Below, piece after piece: positions 36,713 to 44,711 of a stretch of DNA of 64,000 nucleotides. The stretch is from Heyndrickxia coagulans DSM 1 = ATCC 7050 (GTDB taxonomy: Bacteria; Bacillota; Bacilli; Bacillales; Bacillaceae_C). Within the stretch, counting starts at the first letter, position 1; each line of letters starts with the position of its first letter. The notes beneath the pieces were generated by a model, which made no database searches, was not told the origin of the DNA, and worked only from the letters and a program-made list of their open reading frames with translations. The stretch spans positions 1-64,000 of the forward strand of contig NZ_ALAS01000057.1 in assembly GCF_000290615.1 (NCBI RefSeq), in the 5' to 3' direction. The translations under genes were made by a program, and so were the position numbers.

Positions 36713-37630
36713 ATGCTGTTCCATCAGCCTCTGCTGTTCTCCTGCAACCGGATTCGTTTCCGGGCTGCCATCTCCCTGTTCTGTCTTTGCCCATTGGAAA
36801 AAGATGCGGGCAAGCATGATGCCGTAGACGATTTCCTGCATGATTTTCATCACCACACCGCCAAGCTGCTGATCCTGCAGTACAGGAAGCGGCGAGAAAA
36901 GCGCCGGGGAGCCGTAACGTGCGAGTCCGGAGAGCATGTCAGCAGGCACACATAAATGCATGGACGAAAGCCACATCGTTCCGTCGGAAAAGCTCCTGTA
37001 AACCGGATGATTGGCGAACATGATTAAGGCGCATGCAGGGGTTAAAAGCATGGCGCTTGCAAATAAATAAGCGATTTTTTTCAGGCCGCCCAGCGCATAT
37101 TGCCCGGGCAATGGCGACAAAACCGGCCACCACATCGCTACGGCTAAAAGAAACAGCACGATGGTATAGAGGCTGTGGAGAAACGGATTGACCTTTACCT
37201 GATCGAAAACGGCCGGAATGTGGTACAGGGAAAATATAATATTAAAGGTGACAACGGCAAGCACCGGATTTGTAAAGAACCGGACAACGGGCGCCACAAC
37301 CGGAAGCTGCATCCCCTTTTCCAATATCCACACCGGCATCCCGCGCAAAAACAGCGGCGCCACGATGAAAAAAAGGACAGACATTTGCAGCATATGGACG
37401 GAAAACATGATATGCCCGATAAGATCGACAGGAGAGCCTTTGACGATGTAAAGCAGCGCCATCGCTGTGCAAAAAGAAGCGGACTGCGCCGGCCCCGGCG
37501 GCGTTGCGTTCAAATAAGACCTTTTGCATAAGGACGCAAGCAGAAAATAAAGAACAACAAACAGTAAGATCGTGATAAAAAAATAAGGGCTCCACAGTGC
37601 ACGAAATCCGAATATTTCAAGCGGCACCAT
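36710..37630 (-). CDS. ctaG: Cytochrome c oxidase assembly factor CtaG (caa3 type)
   Basis: CtaG is a polytopic protein needed to form active cytochrome caa3, probably in CuA or CuB insertion. The 306 residues hold about seven spans. Family features are MVPLEIFGFRALWSPYFFI, HMLQMSVLFFIVAPLFLRGMP and LYHIPAVFDQV. ATG at 37630 follows GGAGTGG. It is normally the last gene of ctaBCDEFG, but here a 0.5-kb block of repeats separates it from ctaF. It may still be read through from the operon. Confidence 0.92.
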   Translation of the reverse strand: MVPLEIFGFRALWSPYFFITILLFVVLYFLLASLCKRSYLNATPPGPAQSASFCTAMALLYIVKGSPVDLIGHIMFSVHMLQMSVLFFIVAPLFLRGMPVWILEKGMQLPVVAPVVRFFTNPVLAVVTFNIIFSLYHIPAVFDQVKVNPFLHSLYTIVLFLLAVAMWWPVLSPLPGQYALGGLKKIAYLFASAMLLTPACALIMFANHPVYRSFSDGTMWLSSMHLCVPADMLSGLARYGSPALFSPLPVLQDQQLGGVVMKIMQEIVYGIMLARIFFQWAKTEQGDGSPETNPVAGEQQRLMEQH

Positions 37631-37685
37631 TTCCACTCCTTTCCGCACCCATTGCAAATGGATTTAAAGCAGGGGCGCCTAAAAA

Positions 37686-38161
37686 GCGCCCTCCGCTTTT
37701 CTTTGTCCAGCTGCGGGCGCTGTCGGCTAGTGAATTTCCAGTCCCCTCCCCTACGATAAGTCAGCATCGGTTCGCCTGCGGCTCACCGTGCTTCCTTTAC
37801 CCCACATTAACGGGCAGTAAGACCCCCGCTACTGGTATGATGAAAATATGGCACAATAGGCTGAGCGGGGGTCAACTGCCCGTAAATGTCCGATTGGTTC
37901 AACTTGCAATCATCAGGGCCAATGCTCTGATGATTGCAGTTTCACTCAATCTCAGTTCGGGGACTGTGAAATTCATACGCCGACGGGCAAGCGCCCTCCG
38001 CTTTTCTTTGTCCAGCTGCGGGCGCTGTCGGCTAGTGAATTTCCAGTCCCCTCCCCTACGATAAGTCAGCATCGGTTCGCCTGCGGCTCACCGTGCTTCC
38101 TTTATCTCAGTTCGGGGACTATGAAATTCATACGCCGACGGGCAAGCGCCCTCCGCTTTTC
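37686..38161 (-). repeat. Tandem pair of 155-bp dispersed repeats, first with nested insert
   Basis: The motif GCGCCCTCCGC recurs at 37686, 37991 and 38146. The second interval is 155 bp and the first 305 bp, which is the same unit plus a 150-bp insert (37800-37949). Each unit is a long imperfect palindrome: GGGCGC..CGGCTAG near one end answers GCCGAC..GCGCCC at the other, and GAATTTCCAGTCCCC answers GGGGACTATGAAATTC. The array ends three bases before the ctaF stop codon and separates ctaF from ctaG. It has no coding capacity. Confidence 0.9.
37800..37949. repeat. Nested 150-bp structured element, copy 1
   Basis: This segment interrupts the repeat unit between TTTA and TCTCAG. It holds two hairpins. 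The first spans 37805-37896, where ACATTAACGGGCAGT pairs with ACTGCCCGTAAATGT and GACCCCCGCT with AGCGGGGGTC. The second is 37905-37938 (TGCAATCATCAG with CTGATGATTGCA). A second 150-bp copy lies inverted at 46519-46668 at the same position of the same host repeat. Confidence 0.85.
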
Positions 38162-38164
38162 TAT

Positions 38165-38494
38165 TCACCACCAGATGATGGTGAGGAATGCCAGTACTGT
38201 GACAAATGCGACGAGTGCGCCGCCAAAGATGAAAAGTTTTGGGCCTTCATGGTGCTTATGGTTCATATGCATGAAATAAAACAACTGAAATACGACCTGG
38301 ATCGCAGCCAAAAGCAGGATCACCGGAATGGTAAACCATTTGGACAAATGGGCACGGACGGCCCAGAATGCAATAATGGTCAAAAACATCATTAAGATAA
38401 AACTGACGACCTGGTACTTCATTTCCTCCGCGCTTTTGCGGCGCCGGTATTCATATTCAACATGGCGTCTGTCCATTTGTGCATTGTGTTCCAT
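38165..38494 (-). CDS. ctaF: Cytochrome c oxidase subunit IVB (caa3)
   Basis: It is a 109-residue small subunit of the caa3 oxidase. Three membrane spans are seen (YQVVSFILMMFLTIIAFWAV, FTIPVILLLAAIQVVFQLFY and a C-terminal one). The family histidine motif FMHMNHKHHEGP sits between spans two and three. It begins three bases after the ctaE stop. The dispersed repeat abuts its stop codon. Confidence 0.93.
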   Translation of the reverse strand: MEHNAQMDRRHVEYEYRRRKSAEEMKYQVVSFILMMFLTIIAFWAVRAHLSKWFTIPVILLLAAIQVVFQLFYFMHMNHKHHEGPKLFIFGGALVAFVTVLAFLTIIWW

Positions 38495-38497
38495 TGT

Positions 38498-39124
38498 CTA
38501 TCCCACCATCCCCATCAAATATACAACCGTAAAGATAAACACCCAGACGACATCAATAAAGTGCCAATACAGGCTTGCCACATAAAATTTCGGCGCATTG
38601 TACAAATTCAAGCCCCGTTTAGCGTTCCGCACCATCAGTGCCGTAATCCATAACAGCCCGAACGCCACGTGGCCGCCGTGGAACCCGACAAGCGTATAAA
38701 ACGCGGAACCGAATGCGCTGCTTGTAAATGTATGATGGTATTCCGCCACATAATGATGGAATTCATATACTTCAAGCCCAAGAAAACAAGCGCCAAGCAA
38801 AACGGTAATCAAGAACCAGGCCTGCATTTTTTTAAAAGCAAAATTTTTCATATGATAAATGGCATACACACTTGTAATGGAACTTGTCAACAGAAAAACC
38901 GTGGCCAAAAAGGTCAGCGGCAGTTCAAATAAGTCTTTTGCATGCACCATCGATGCCGGACCCTTGTCTTTCAGCGCCAGGTAGGTTGCAAACAAGGAAG
39001 CAAAAAGGACCGTCTCGCCGCCTAAAAACAGCCAAAAACCGAGAAATTTATTCCTGCCTTCAAGCGTCGCCCGCTCCGGGGACTCAGGCCATGTTTTCGC
39101 CGTGAAATTTTGTTCTATTTCCAT
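38498..39124 (-). CDS. ctaE: Cytochrome c oxidase subunit III (caa3)
   Basis: It is a 208-residue subunit with about five spans. NKFLGFWLFLGGETVLFASL, the conserved LGLEVYEFHHYV and GFHGGHVAFGLLWI are subunit III marks. Its ATG overlaps the ctaD stop by one base (TAATG), so translation is coupled. It forms the core oxidase with CtaC and CtaD. Confidence 0.95.
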   Translation of the reverse strand: MEIEQNFTAKTWPESPERATLEGRNKFLGFWLFLGGETVLFASLFATYLALKDKGPASMVHAKDLFELPLTFLATVFLLTSSITSVYAIYHMKNFAFKKMQAWFLITVLLGACFLGLEVYEFHHYVAEYHHTFTSSAFGSAFYTLVGFHGGHVAFGLLWITALMVRNAKRGLNLYNAPKFYVASLYWHFIDVVWVFIFTVVYLMGMVG

Positions 39125-40995
39125 TACGCCCCGGCCCCCCTTTCTTCGCGTTCCATTAAGGCTTCCTTCTTAATATGGTACCCCGGATCATCTTTTACCG
39201 ACCGGATCAGCATCGATGCAAGGGTAATCGCCAAGCCGATAACAAGGATGGTGGTCCCGGTTTTGGTGTGGGTTGCATGGTACAGCGCGCCGAAAGCGGC
39301 AATAAATAGGCCGAATGCCATAAACAATGGCAGGATGGACGGGTTCGGCATATGGATGTCTTTAATCGGCTCTGCCGGTGTCACCTGCTTTTTCCCTTCC
39401 ATTTTTTCGAGCCACCAGGTGTCAATTCCCCTGACAAGCGGTGTTTGCGCAAAGTTGTACTCCGGCGGCGGAGAAGAAATCGACCATTCGAGCGTCCTGC
39501 CAAACTCCCACGGATCGTTTCCGACTTTCCGGTTCTGGACGGCCGTTACAACAATATTGGCCACGAGGATAAGCACACCTGCCGCCATCAGCACCGCGCC
39601 GCATGAACTGACGAGGTTATCCGTATCCCAGCCTTGATCCGGCAGATATGTCCACTGCCTTCTCGGCATTCCGAGCAATCCGAGCCAGTGCTGGATCATA
39701 AAGGTTAAATGAAAACCGATGAAAAACAGCCAGAATGTGATTTTCCCCATTGTCTCATTCAGCATCGTGCCGAACATTTTCGGCCAGTAATAATGCAGTG
39801 CCGAAAGCAGCCCGAACACAACACCGCCGACAATGACATAGTGGAAGTGGGCTACAACAAAATAGCTGTCATGATATTGGTAATCAGCAGGTGCAGCCGC
39901 GAGCATCACCCCGGTAACCCCGCCCAATGTAAAGGAAGGGATGAAAGCGGCCGCATAAAGCATCGGCGTTGTAAACCGGATGCTCCCGCCCCACATCGTA
40001 AGCAGCCAGTTGAAAATTTTAATGCCCGTCGGCACCGCAATGGTCATCGTGGAGACAGCAAAAATGGCGTTGGCTACGTTGCCCAGGCCGGTTGTAAACA
40101 TATGGTGGGCCCACACCATAAAGCCTAAAAATCCAATTAAAATTACGGCGAATACCATGGAAGAGTATCCGAATAATCGCTTTTTAGAAAAATGTGCAAA
40201 AATTTCGGAGAAAATGCCAAATGCCGGCAAAATGAGAATGTAGACTTCCGGATGCCCGAAAATCCAGAAAAGATGTTCCCAAATGATGGTATTTCCCCCG
40301 AAAGCCACGTCAAAAAACTTCGCGCCGAACATCCGGTCAAATGTCAGCAAAAACAAACCGACCGTCAGCGGCGGAAAAGCAAACAGAATAAGGGCGGACA
40401 CAACGAAAGTCGTCCATGTGAACATTGGCAAGCGCATATACGTCATCCCCGGCGCCCGCATGTTCATGACCGTCACAAGGAAATTCACCCCGGCAATGAG
40501 CGTACCGAAACCTGAAATCTGCAGCCCAAGTGAATAAAAGTCAATCCCGTGCCCGCTGGATGCGAGGGACAGTGAAGCATAAGACGTCCACCCAGCATCA
40601 GGCGCGCCCCCGAGAAACCAGGATAAATTCAAGAAAATGCCGCCAAAGAAAAACAGCCAGAACCCCAATGCATTTAAAAACGGAAAAGCCACATCACGGG
40701 CACCGATCTGAAGCGGGACAATCGCATTCATAAAACCAAACAACAGCGGCATGGCCGCAAGGAAGATCATGGTCGTGCCGTGCATCGTCATGACTTGGTT
40801 GTACGTATCCGCGCCGACAAAATGATTGTTCGGCACCGCCAGCTGAATGCGGATCATCAGCGCTTCAATCCCGCCGATGACAAAAAAGAATCCCCCTGTA
40901 ATCAAATACAAAATGCCGATTTTTTTATGATCCACTGTTGTGAGATATTCATAGACAGTGGCGCCAAAACCTGCCTTTTTTGTTCCTACGCTCAC
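39124..40995 (-). CDS. ctaD: Cytochrome c oxidase subunit I (caa3)
   Basis: Subunit I holds haem a and the haem a3-CuB centre that reduces oxygen. The 623 residues contain at least 12 spans. Metal ligands lie in FWIFGHPEVYILILPAFG (CuB histidine with the cross-linked tyrosine), WAHHMFTTG and HFHYVIVGG. The low-spin haem histidine is in MTMHGTTM. The long C-terminus is typical of caa3-type enzymes. Start MSVGTKKAGFGATVYEYL follows an AGGGGAGG site. Confidence 0.97.
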   Translation of the reverse strand: MSVGTKKAGFGATVYEYLTTVDHKKIGILYLITGGFFFVIGGIEALMIRIQLAVPNNHFVGADTYNQVMTMHGTTMIFLAAMPLLFGFMNAIVPLQIGARDVAFPFLNALGFWLFFFGGIFLNLSWFLGGAPDAGWTSYASLSLASSGHGIDFYSLGLQISGFGTLIAGVNFLVTVMNMRAPGMTYMRLPMFTWTTFVVSALILFAFPPLTVGLFLLTFDRMFGAKFFDVAFGGNTIIWEHLFWIFGHPEVYILILPAFGIFSEIFAHFSKKRLFGYSSMVFAVILIGFLGFMVWAHHMFTTGLGNVANAIFAVSTMTIAVPTGIKIFNWLLTMWGGSIRFTTPMLYAAAFIPSFTLGGVTGVMLAAAPADYQYHDSYFVVAHFHYVIVGGVVFGLLSALHYYWPKMFGTMLNETMGKITFWLFFIGFHLTFMIQHWLGLLGMPRRQWTYLPDQGWDTDNLVSSCGAVLMAAGVLILVANIVVTAVQNRKVGNDPWEFGRTLEWSISSPPPEYNFAQTPLVRGIDTWWLEKMEGKKQVTPAEPIKDIHMPNPSILPLFMAFGLFIAAFGALYHATHTKTGTTILVIGLAITLASMLIRSVKDDPGYHIKKEALMEREERGAGA

Positions 40996-41031
40996 TTTAA
41001 CCTCCCCTTTGCTTTCGAATATCCCCTTGTT

Positions 41032-42105
41032 TTATTCACCAGCTTTCAGTTGCATCAGATAAGCCGCAAGCGCATCGATTTGCCGGTCGGAAAGCTTATC
41101 CCCGAAGGCGGGCATTTTTGTCCCCGGTTTGTATTTTCCCGGATCTTTTATCCAGTTTTTGAGATTGGCCTCATCACGGTCCAAAATGCCGGCGACTTTT
41201 TCCCTTTCGCCAAAGGTTGCCAGATTGGGAGCTGTCCGTGCCTGTTCCGGGCGTGTGTCATTCGGCGTGACCGCGTGGCAGCTGATACAGCTTTTTTTGA
41301 ATACATCCTGCCCTTCCTGTGCGAGAGCGGACGCCGGTTTTGTTTCTTTTGCGTTTTTCATATTGCTGATCCACGCCTTAAATTCATCCTGTGACACCGC
41401 TTTCACTCGGAAGTCCATTAAGGCATGGGAAGGGCCGCATAATTCGGCGCATTTTCCATAAAACACATTTCCGGCATCCTCTGCCTTCTTATCATCAATT
41501 TCAAGCCAGAATTTGTTGATATTATCTGTGTTGGCATCCATTTTCCCGCCAACGGACGGTATCCAAAAGGAGTGTTTCACATCTGAGGCTTTAACTTGGA
41601 AGTAGACTTTCTGGTTTGTCGGGACAACGAGTTCCTGGCTTGTCACCACACCGTAACCCGGGTACTCAAATTCCCACCAATAAAGGCTGGCGCGAACTTT
41701 AACGATAAGCGCCCCCTGCTTGGCATCCTTTTTCTTATCCATCGCTTTTGTATCTCCGAGGCTGAAGACCTGGCTGATGGTTGGAATGGCAATTAAAATC
41801 AATAAAACAATCGGAATAATGGTCCATAAGATTTCAAGCTTATGATTCCCCGCTACCTGTTTTGGAATGGATTCGTCCCCTTTTTTCCGCCTGAACCGTA
41901 TGAGAACGGCAAGGAAAACGGCGAATACGACAACCATGACGAACACCATAATCCAAACGCTCCACATCATCAAATCATACTGCTTCCGGGCCACTTCACC
42001 GGCAGGATCAAGCGCCGACAAATATGGCTTGCCGCAGCCCGAAAGCGCGGCCATAAACAAAGTGACAATAAAAAGCAAACTCCCCTTTTGTAGCCGCTGT
42101 TTCAT
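41032..42105 (-). CDS. ctaC: Cytochrome c oxidase subunit II with fused cytochrome c (caa3)
   Basis: This 357-residue lipoprotein carries the CuA centre and a covalent c-type haem. The signal peptide ends in a lipobox (LSGCG). Two membrane spans are followed by the cupredoxin domain with the CuA motif GKCAELCGPSHALM (about 213-226). The C-terminal cytochrome c domain has CISCH (about 276-280) and an axial-methionine segment GTKMPAFGDKL. ATG at 42105 fits the signal peptide; the much longer frame to 42273 is rejected. Equal in length to B. subtilis CtaC. Confidence 0.95.
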   Translation of the reverse strand: MKQRLQKGSLLFIVTLFMAALSGCGKPYLSALDPAGEVARKQYDLMMWSVWIMVFVMVVVFAVFLAVLIRFRRKKGDESIPKQVAGNHKLEILWTIIPIVLLILIAIPTISQVFSLGDTKAMDKKKDAKQGALIVKVRASLYWWEFEYPGYGVVTSQELVVPTNQKVYFQVKASDVKHSFWIPSVGGKMDANTDNINKFWLEIDDKKAEDAGNVFYGKCAELCGPSHALMDFRVKAVSQDEFKAWISNMKNAKETKPASALAQEGQDVFKKSCISCHAVTPNDTRPEQARTAPNLATFGEREKVAGILDRDEANLKNWIKDPGKYKPGTKMPAFGDKLSDRQIDALAAYLMQLKAGE

Positions 42106-42191
42106 CGCTCTACCAATCCCCTCTTTCCTGTATCTTTCTGTCAGAACAAGGATGCAATCTATTGGATTTCTTTTGCAAGAAAGAACTCCCT

Positions 42192-43106
42192 TTAGAAAAG
42201 CGTAGCGATCACCATTGCTACAAACAAGATCGTTAAATAGTTCAGCGAATAAATAAACATCCATTTCGCCCATTTTAAATCATTTTTCATTTTAAAACCG
42301 GACAGGCTTAATGCCAGCCAGCCCAGATTAAACAATGTCGCAAGGATGATAAAACCAATGCCGAGCGGTTTCAGGAAAAACGGCACCGGAATAAGCAGCG
42401 CCACCCATATAAGCATATGCCATTTCGTGATTTGAAACCCTTTGACAACCGGAAGCATCGGAATGCCCGCTGCCCGGTATTCTTCGCATTTTTTCATCGC
42501 AATCGCATAAAAATGCGGCGGTTGCCAGATAAACATAAGCAAAAACAGCATCCACGGCACAATCCCGAGATGCGGGTCAACAGCCGCCCAGCCGATCAGT
42601 GGGGGAACAGCGCCGGCGAAACTGCCGATCACGGTATTGCTGACAAGGGTTCGTTTTGACCACATTGTATACAGCACAACATAGCTGAATGCGCCAAACA
42701 GGCCGATCAGACCCGCCATTGGGGTGGTCAAAAACAATAGCAGCGTGCCGAAAGCCACAAATCCGAGGCCGATTGCAAGCACTTTCGCGTTTGAAAATCT
42801 GCCCGTAACCGTCGGCCTGAAATTTTTGCTTTTCATAATCGCATCAATATCCTGGTCATACCAGTTGTTCAGGCTGCACGACCCGGCGACAATCAGTGCA
42901 GTTCCCGCCATCGCGAGGAACATAATGTCCAGCGACTGCAAAAAATGCCTGTTTGTCAGTTCCAGCGCAAGCCACATTCCGGTAAATGCCGTAATTAAAT
43001 TTGAGTTTACAATTCCAATTTTAATCAAGGATAAAAAATCTTTAAACGCAGAGGCGTCTGCAGCTTTCACCCTTGTTGCCGTATTCATCGTCCGACTATC
43101 TGCCAC
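42192..43106 (-). CDS. ctaB: Protoheme IX farnesyltransferase (haem O synthase)
   Basis: CtaB converts haem B to haem O, the first step to haem A. It is a UbiA-family enzyme of about nine spans. The prenyl-diphosphate aspartate motif is NNWYDQDID (about 76-84). YVVLYTMWSKR, SFAGAVPPLIGW and FIWQPPHFYAIAMKKCEEYR are further marks. The start is GTG at 43106 (MADSRTMNTATRV) behind GGAGGGG, giving 304 residues. It begins the ctaBCDEF operon, divergent from ctaA. Confidence 0.95.
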   Translation of the reverse strand: MADSRTMNTATRVKAADASAFKDFLSLIKIGIVNSNLITAFTGMWLALELTNRHFLQSLDIMFLAMAGTALIVAGSCSLNNWYDQDIDAIMKSKNFRPTVTGRFSNAKVLAIGLGFVAFGTLLLFLTTPMAGLIGLFGAFSYVVLYTMWSKRTLVSNTVIGSFAGAVPPLIGWAAVDPHLGIVPWMLFLLMFIWQPPHFYAIAMKKCEEYRAAGIPMLPVVKGFQITKWHMLIWVALLIPVPFFLKPLGIGFIILATLFNLGWLALSLSGFKMKNDLKWAKWMFIYSLNYLTILFVAMVIATLF

Positions 43107-43586
43107 GATAGCCCCTCCTTCCAATTGTTCAAAACCGTTCAAAAAAAATGTCCTTACACGCTGCCTGCGGATTCCCTTTGCAAATGTTTTTACGATGCCA
43201 ATAAGGAAAACGGTATACTACAACTATAATCCATCTTTTCCTTTTTGGCTATTAATCAAAACTGTATGTAACGGTATTGCCCTGCTAAGATCATTTATAA
43301 GTTTTCCAGCATGCAAATATGTGGAATTCCGGAATATACCTGCCTACATAATATTTAATCATAAATTGCCGCGAAGGTGTGATATTTTCGACACATTTTT
43401 ATGGCAAATTTGTGTCATGGGAAATAAATATTTTTCCTTCAGGCTGTTTTACGATAAGATGATAGTTGGAAGTACCTTGCCGAACGGATTTTCTACTATA
43501 TGAACGGTTGCAATAATGCGGGACTGTATGTTGCATTTGCGGCTGCTGATACATGTTTACAAATGAGATTAAAGAAGGTGGAACAA
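43107..43586. promoter_or_regulatory. Divergent ctaA/ctaB control region
   Basis: These 480 bp hold no gene but are the site for control of haem A synthesis and the oxidase. Visible elements are GACACA (43390-43395) with TGTGTC (43411-43416), an overlapping TGTG/CACA pair starting at 43377, and TATACT and TATAAT boxes near 43215-43230. In B. subtilis this region responds to ResD and CcpA; no clear consensus site for either was found. Confidence 0.4.
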
Positions 43587-44534
43587 TTGCGCACAACTTT
43601 AAAATGGCTCGGGGTAGTGACAACTTTATCGATGATGGTGGTTTTAATTGGCGGGGCACTTGTCACCAATACCGGTTCAAGCCTTGGCTGCGGCCGCCAA
43701 TGGCCGCTTTGCAACGGCAAAATTTTTCCTGATCCGCTCACTGTCGAGTCGCTGATCGAGTGGCTGCACAGATTTTGTACGGGCATCGCATCGTTTCTTG
43801 TCTTTGCGCTTGCCATTTGGTCATGGTTTGCAATCGGCCATAAAAAAGAAACGAAATTTTTATCCATTATTTCCGTCATTTTTCTGCTTTTGCAGGCATT
43901 TCTCGGCATGGCGGCAGTCGTCTGGGGTTCATCCGATCTTGTGATGGCGCTCCATTTCGGCGTCTCTCTCATTTCGTTTGCGTCCGTGCTGATGCTGACT
44001 TTGATGGTATTTGAATGGGACCAGAAATTTGACGCAGGCAGGCTTGTCCTTGAAAAAAGCATGAAACGGCATACGATCGGCGTGACCGTTTACAGCTTTA
44101 TCGTCGTCTATACGGGCGCGCTTGTCCGCCATATGAACGCAAGCCTTGTTTGCCGGGATTTCCCATTTTGTGTGAACAGCGACCCTTCCCTGCCCGGAAA
44201 CCGGTACGAATGGGTGCAGATGGGCCACCGGACGGCGGCACTCCTCATCTTTGTCTGGATTGCTTATATCACCTTTAGAGCCGTAAGACATTATCAAAAC
44301 CAGCTTGTCATTTACTGGGGATGGATCATTTCGTTCGTGCTTGTCTGCCTGCAGGCTGCCTCAGGCGCCATGGTCGTTTTTACGAGGATGAATCTTACTT
44401 TCACCCTCCTGCACGCATTTTTCATTTCCTGCCTGTTCGGCGTGTTATGTTATTTGAACCTTGTTGTCGGGAGAGTAAAACAATTTGCCAAAAGCAAAGA
44501 CAGCCTTCCGCTGAAAAAAGCCCGGGTCCGCTGA
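43587..44534 (+). CDS. ctaA: Haem A synthase
   Basis: CtaA oxidises the methyl group of haem O to the formyl group of haem A. It has eight spans in two homologous halves. Each half carries haem-ligand histidines (WLHRFCTG, ALHFGVSL, QMGHRTAA, LLHAFF), and the extracytoplasmic cysteine pairs are CGRQWPLC and CRDFPFC. TTG at 43587 (MRTTLKWLGVVTT) lies five bases after GAAGGTGG and gives 315 residues. Earlier in-frame starts add a tail with no family match. It is divergent from ctaB. Confidence 0.93.
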   Translation: MRTTLKWLGVVTTLSMMVVLIGGALVTNTGSSLGCGRQWPLCNGKIFPDPLTVESLIEWLHRFCTGIASFLVFALAIWSWFAIGHKKETKFLSIISVIFLLLQAFLGMAAVVWGSSDLVMALHFGVSLISFASVLMLTLMVFEWDQKFDAGRLVLEKSMKRHTIGVTVYSFIVVYTGALVRHMNASLVCRDFPFCVNSDPSLPGNRYEWVQMGHRTAALLIFVWIAYITFRAVRHYQNQLVIYWGWIISFVLVCLQAASGAMVVFTRMNLTFTLLHAFFISCLFGVLCYLNLVVGRVKQFAKSKDSLPLKKARVR

Positions 44535-44632
44535 GTTCCGAAAAAACAATAGTGCCGCCTGTTGCGGCCTGAAAAATAAAAAAGCTGTCCTGTTGCAAAA
44601 CAAGGCAGAAAAGGGCTTACGCAAGATAAGCA

Positions 44633-44671
44633 GAAAAGGCGCAAGGCATAAAACCTTGCGCCTTTTCTTTT
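44633..44671. terminator. Bidirectional terminator between ctaA and ftsW
   Basis: AGAAAAGGCGCAAGG pairs with CCTTGCGCCTTTTCT around seven bases, with T residues after the stem on the plus strand. It separates the convergent ctaA and ftsW. Confidence 0.85.
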
Positions 44672-44711
44672 AGCCTCTGCTTTATCTCTGCCGCGCGCCT
44701 GTTTTTTTTCG

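Noticed and set aside
37686-38161. CRISPR array or insertion sequence as explanation of the repeats
   Set aside because: Units are long, directly joined and lack spacers, and there is no transposase frame or terminal inverted repeat of the IS type.
42106-42273. Upstream extension of ctaC
   Set aside because: The lipoprotein signal peptide begins at the ATG at 42105, and the extension runs back into ctaB.
43377-43416. Rex (redox) operator in the ctaA/ctaB region
   Set aside because: TGTG and CACA arms are ten bases apart instead of eight, and the flanking AA/TT are missing.
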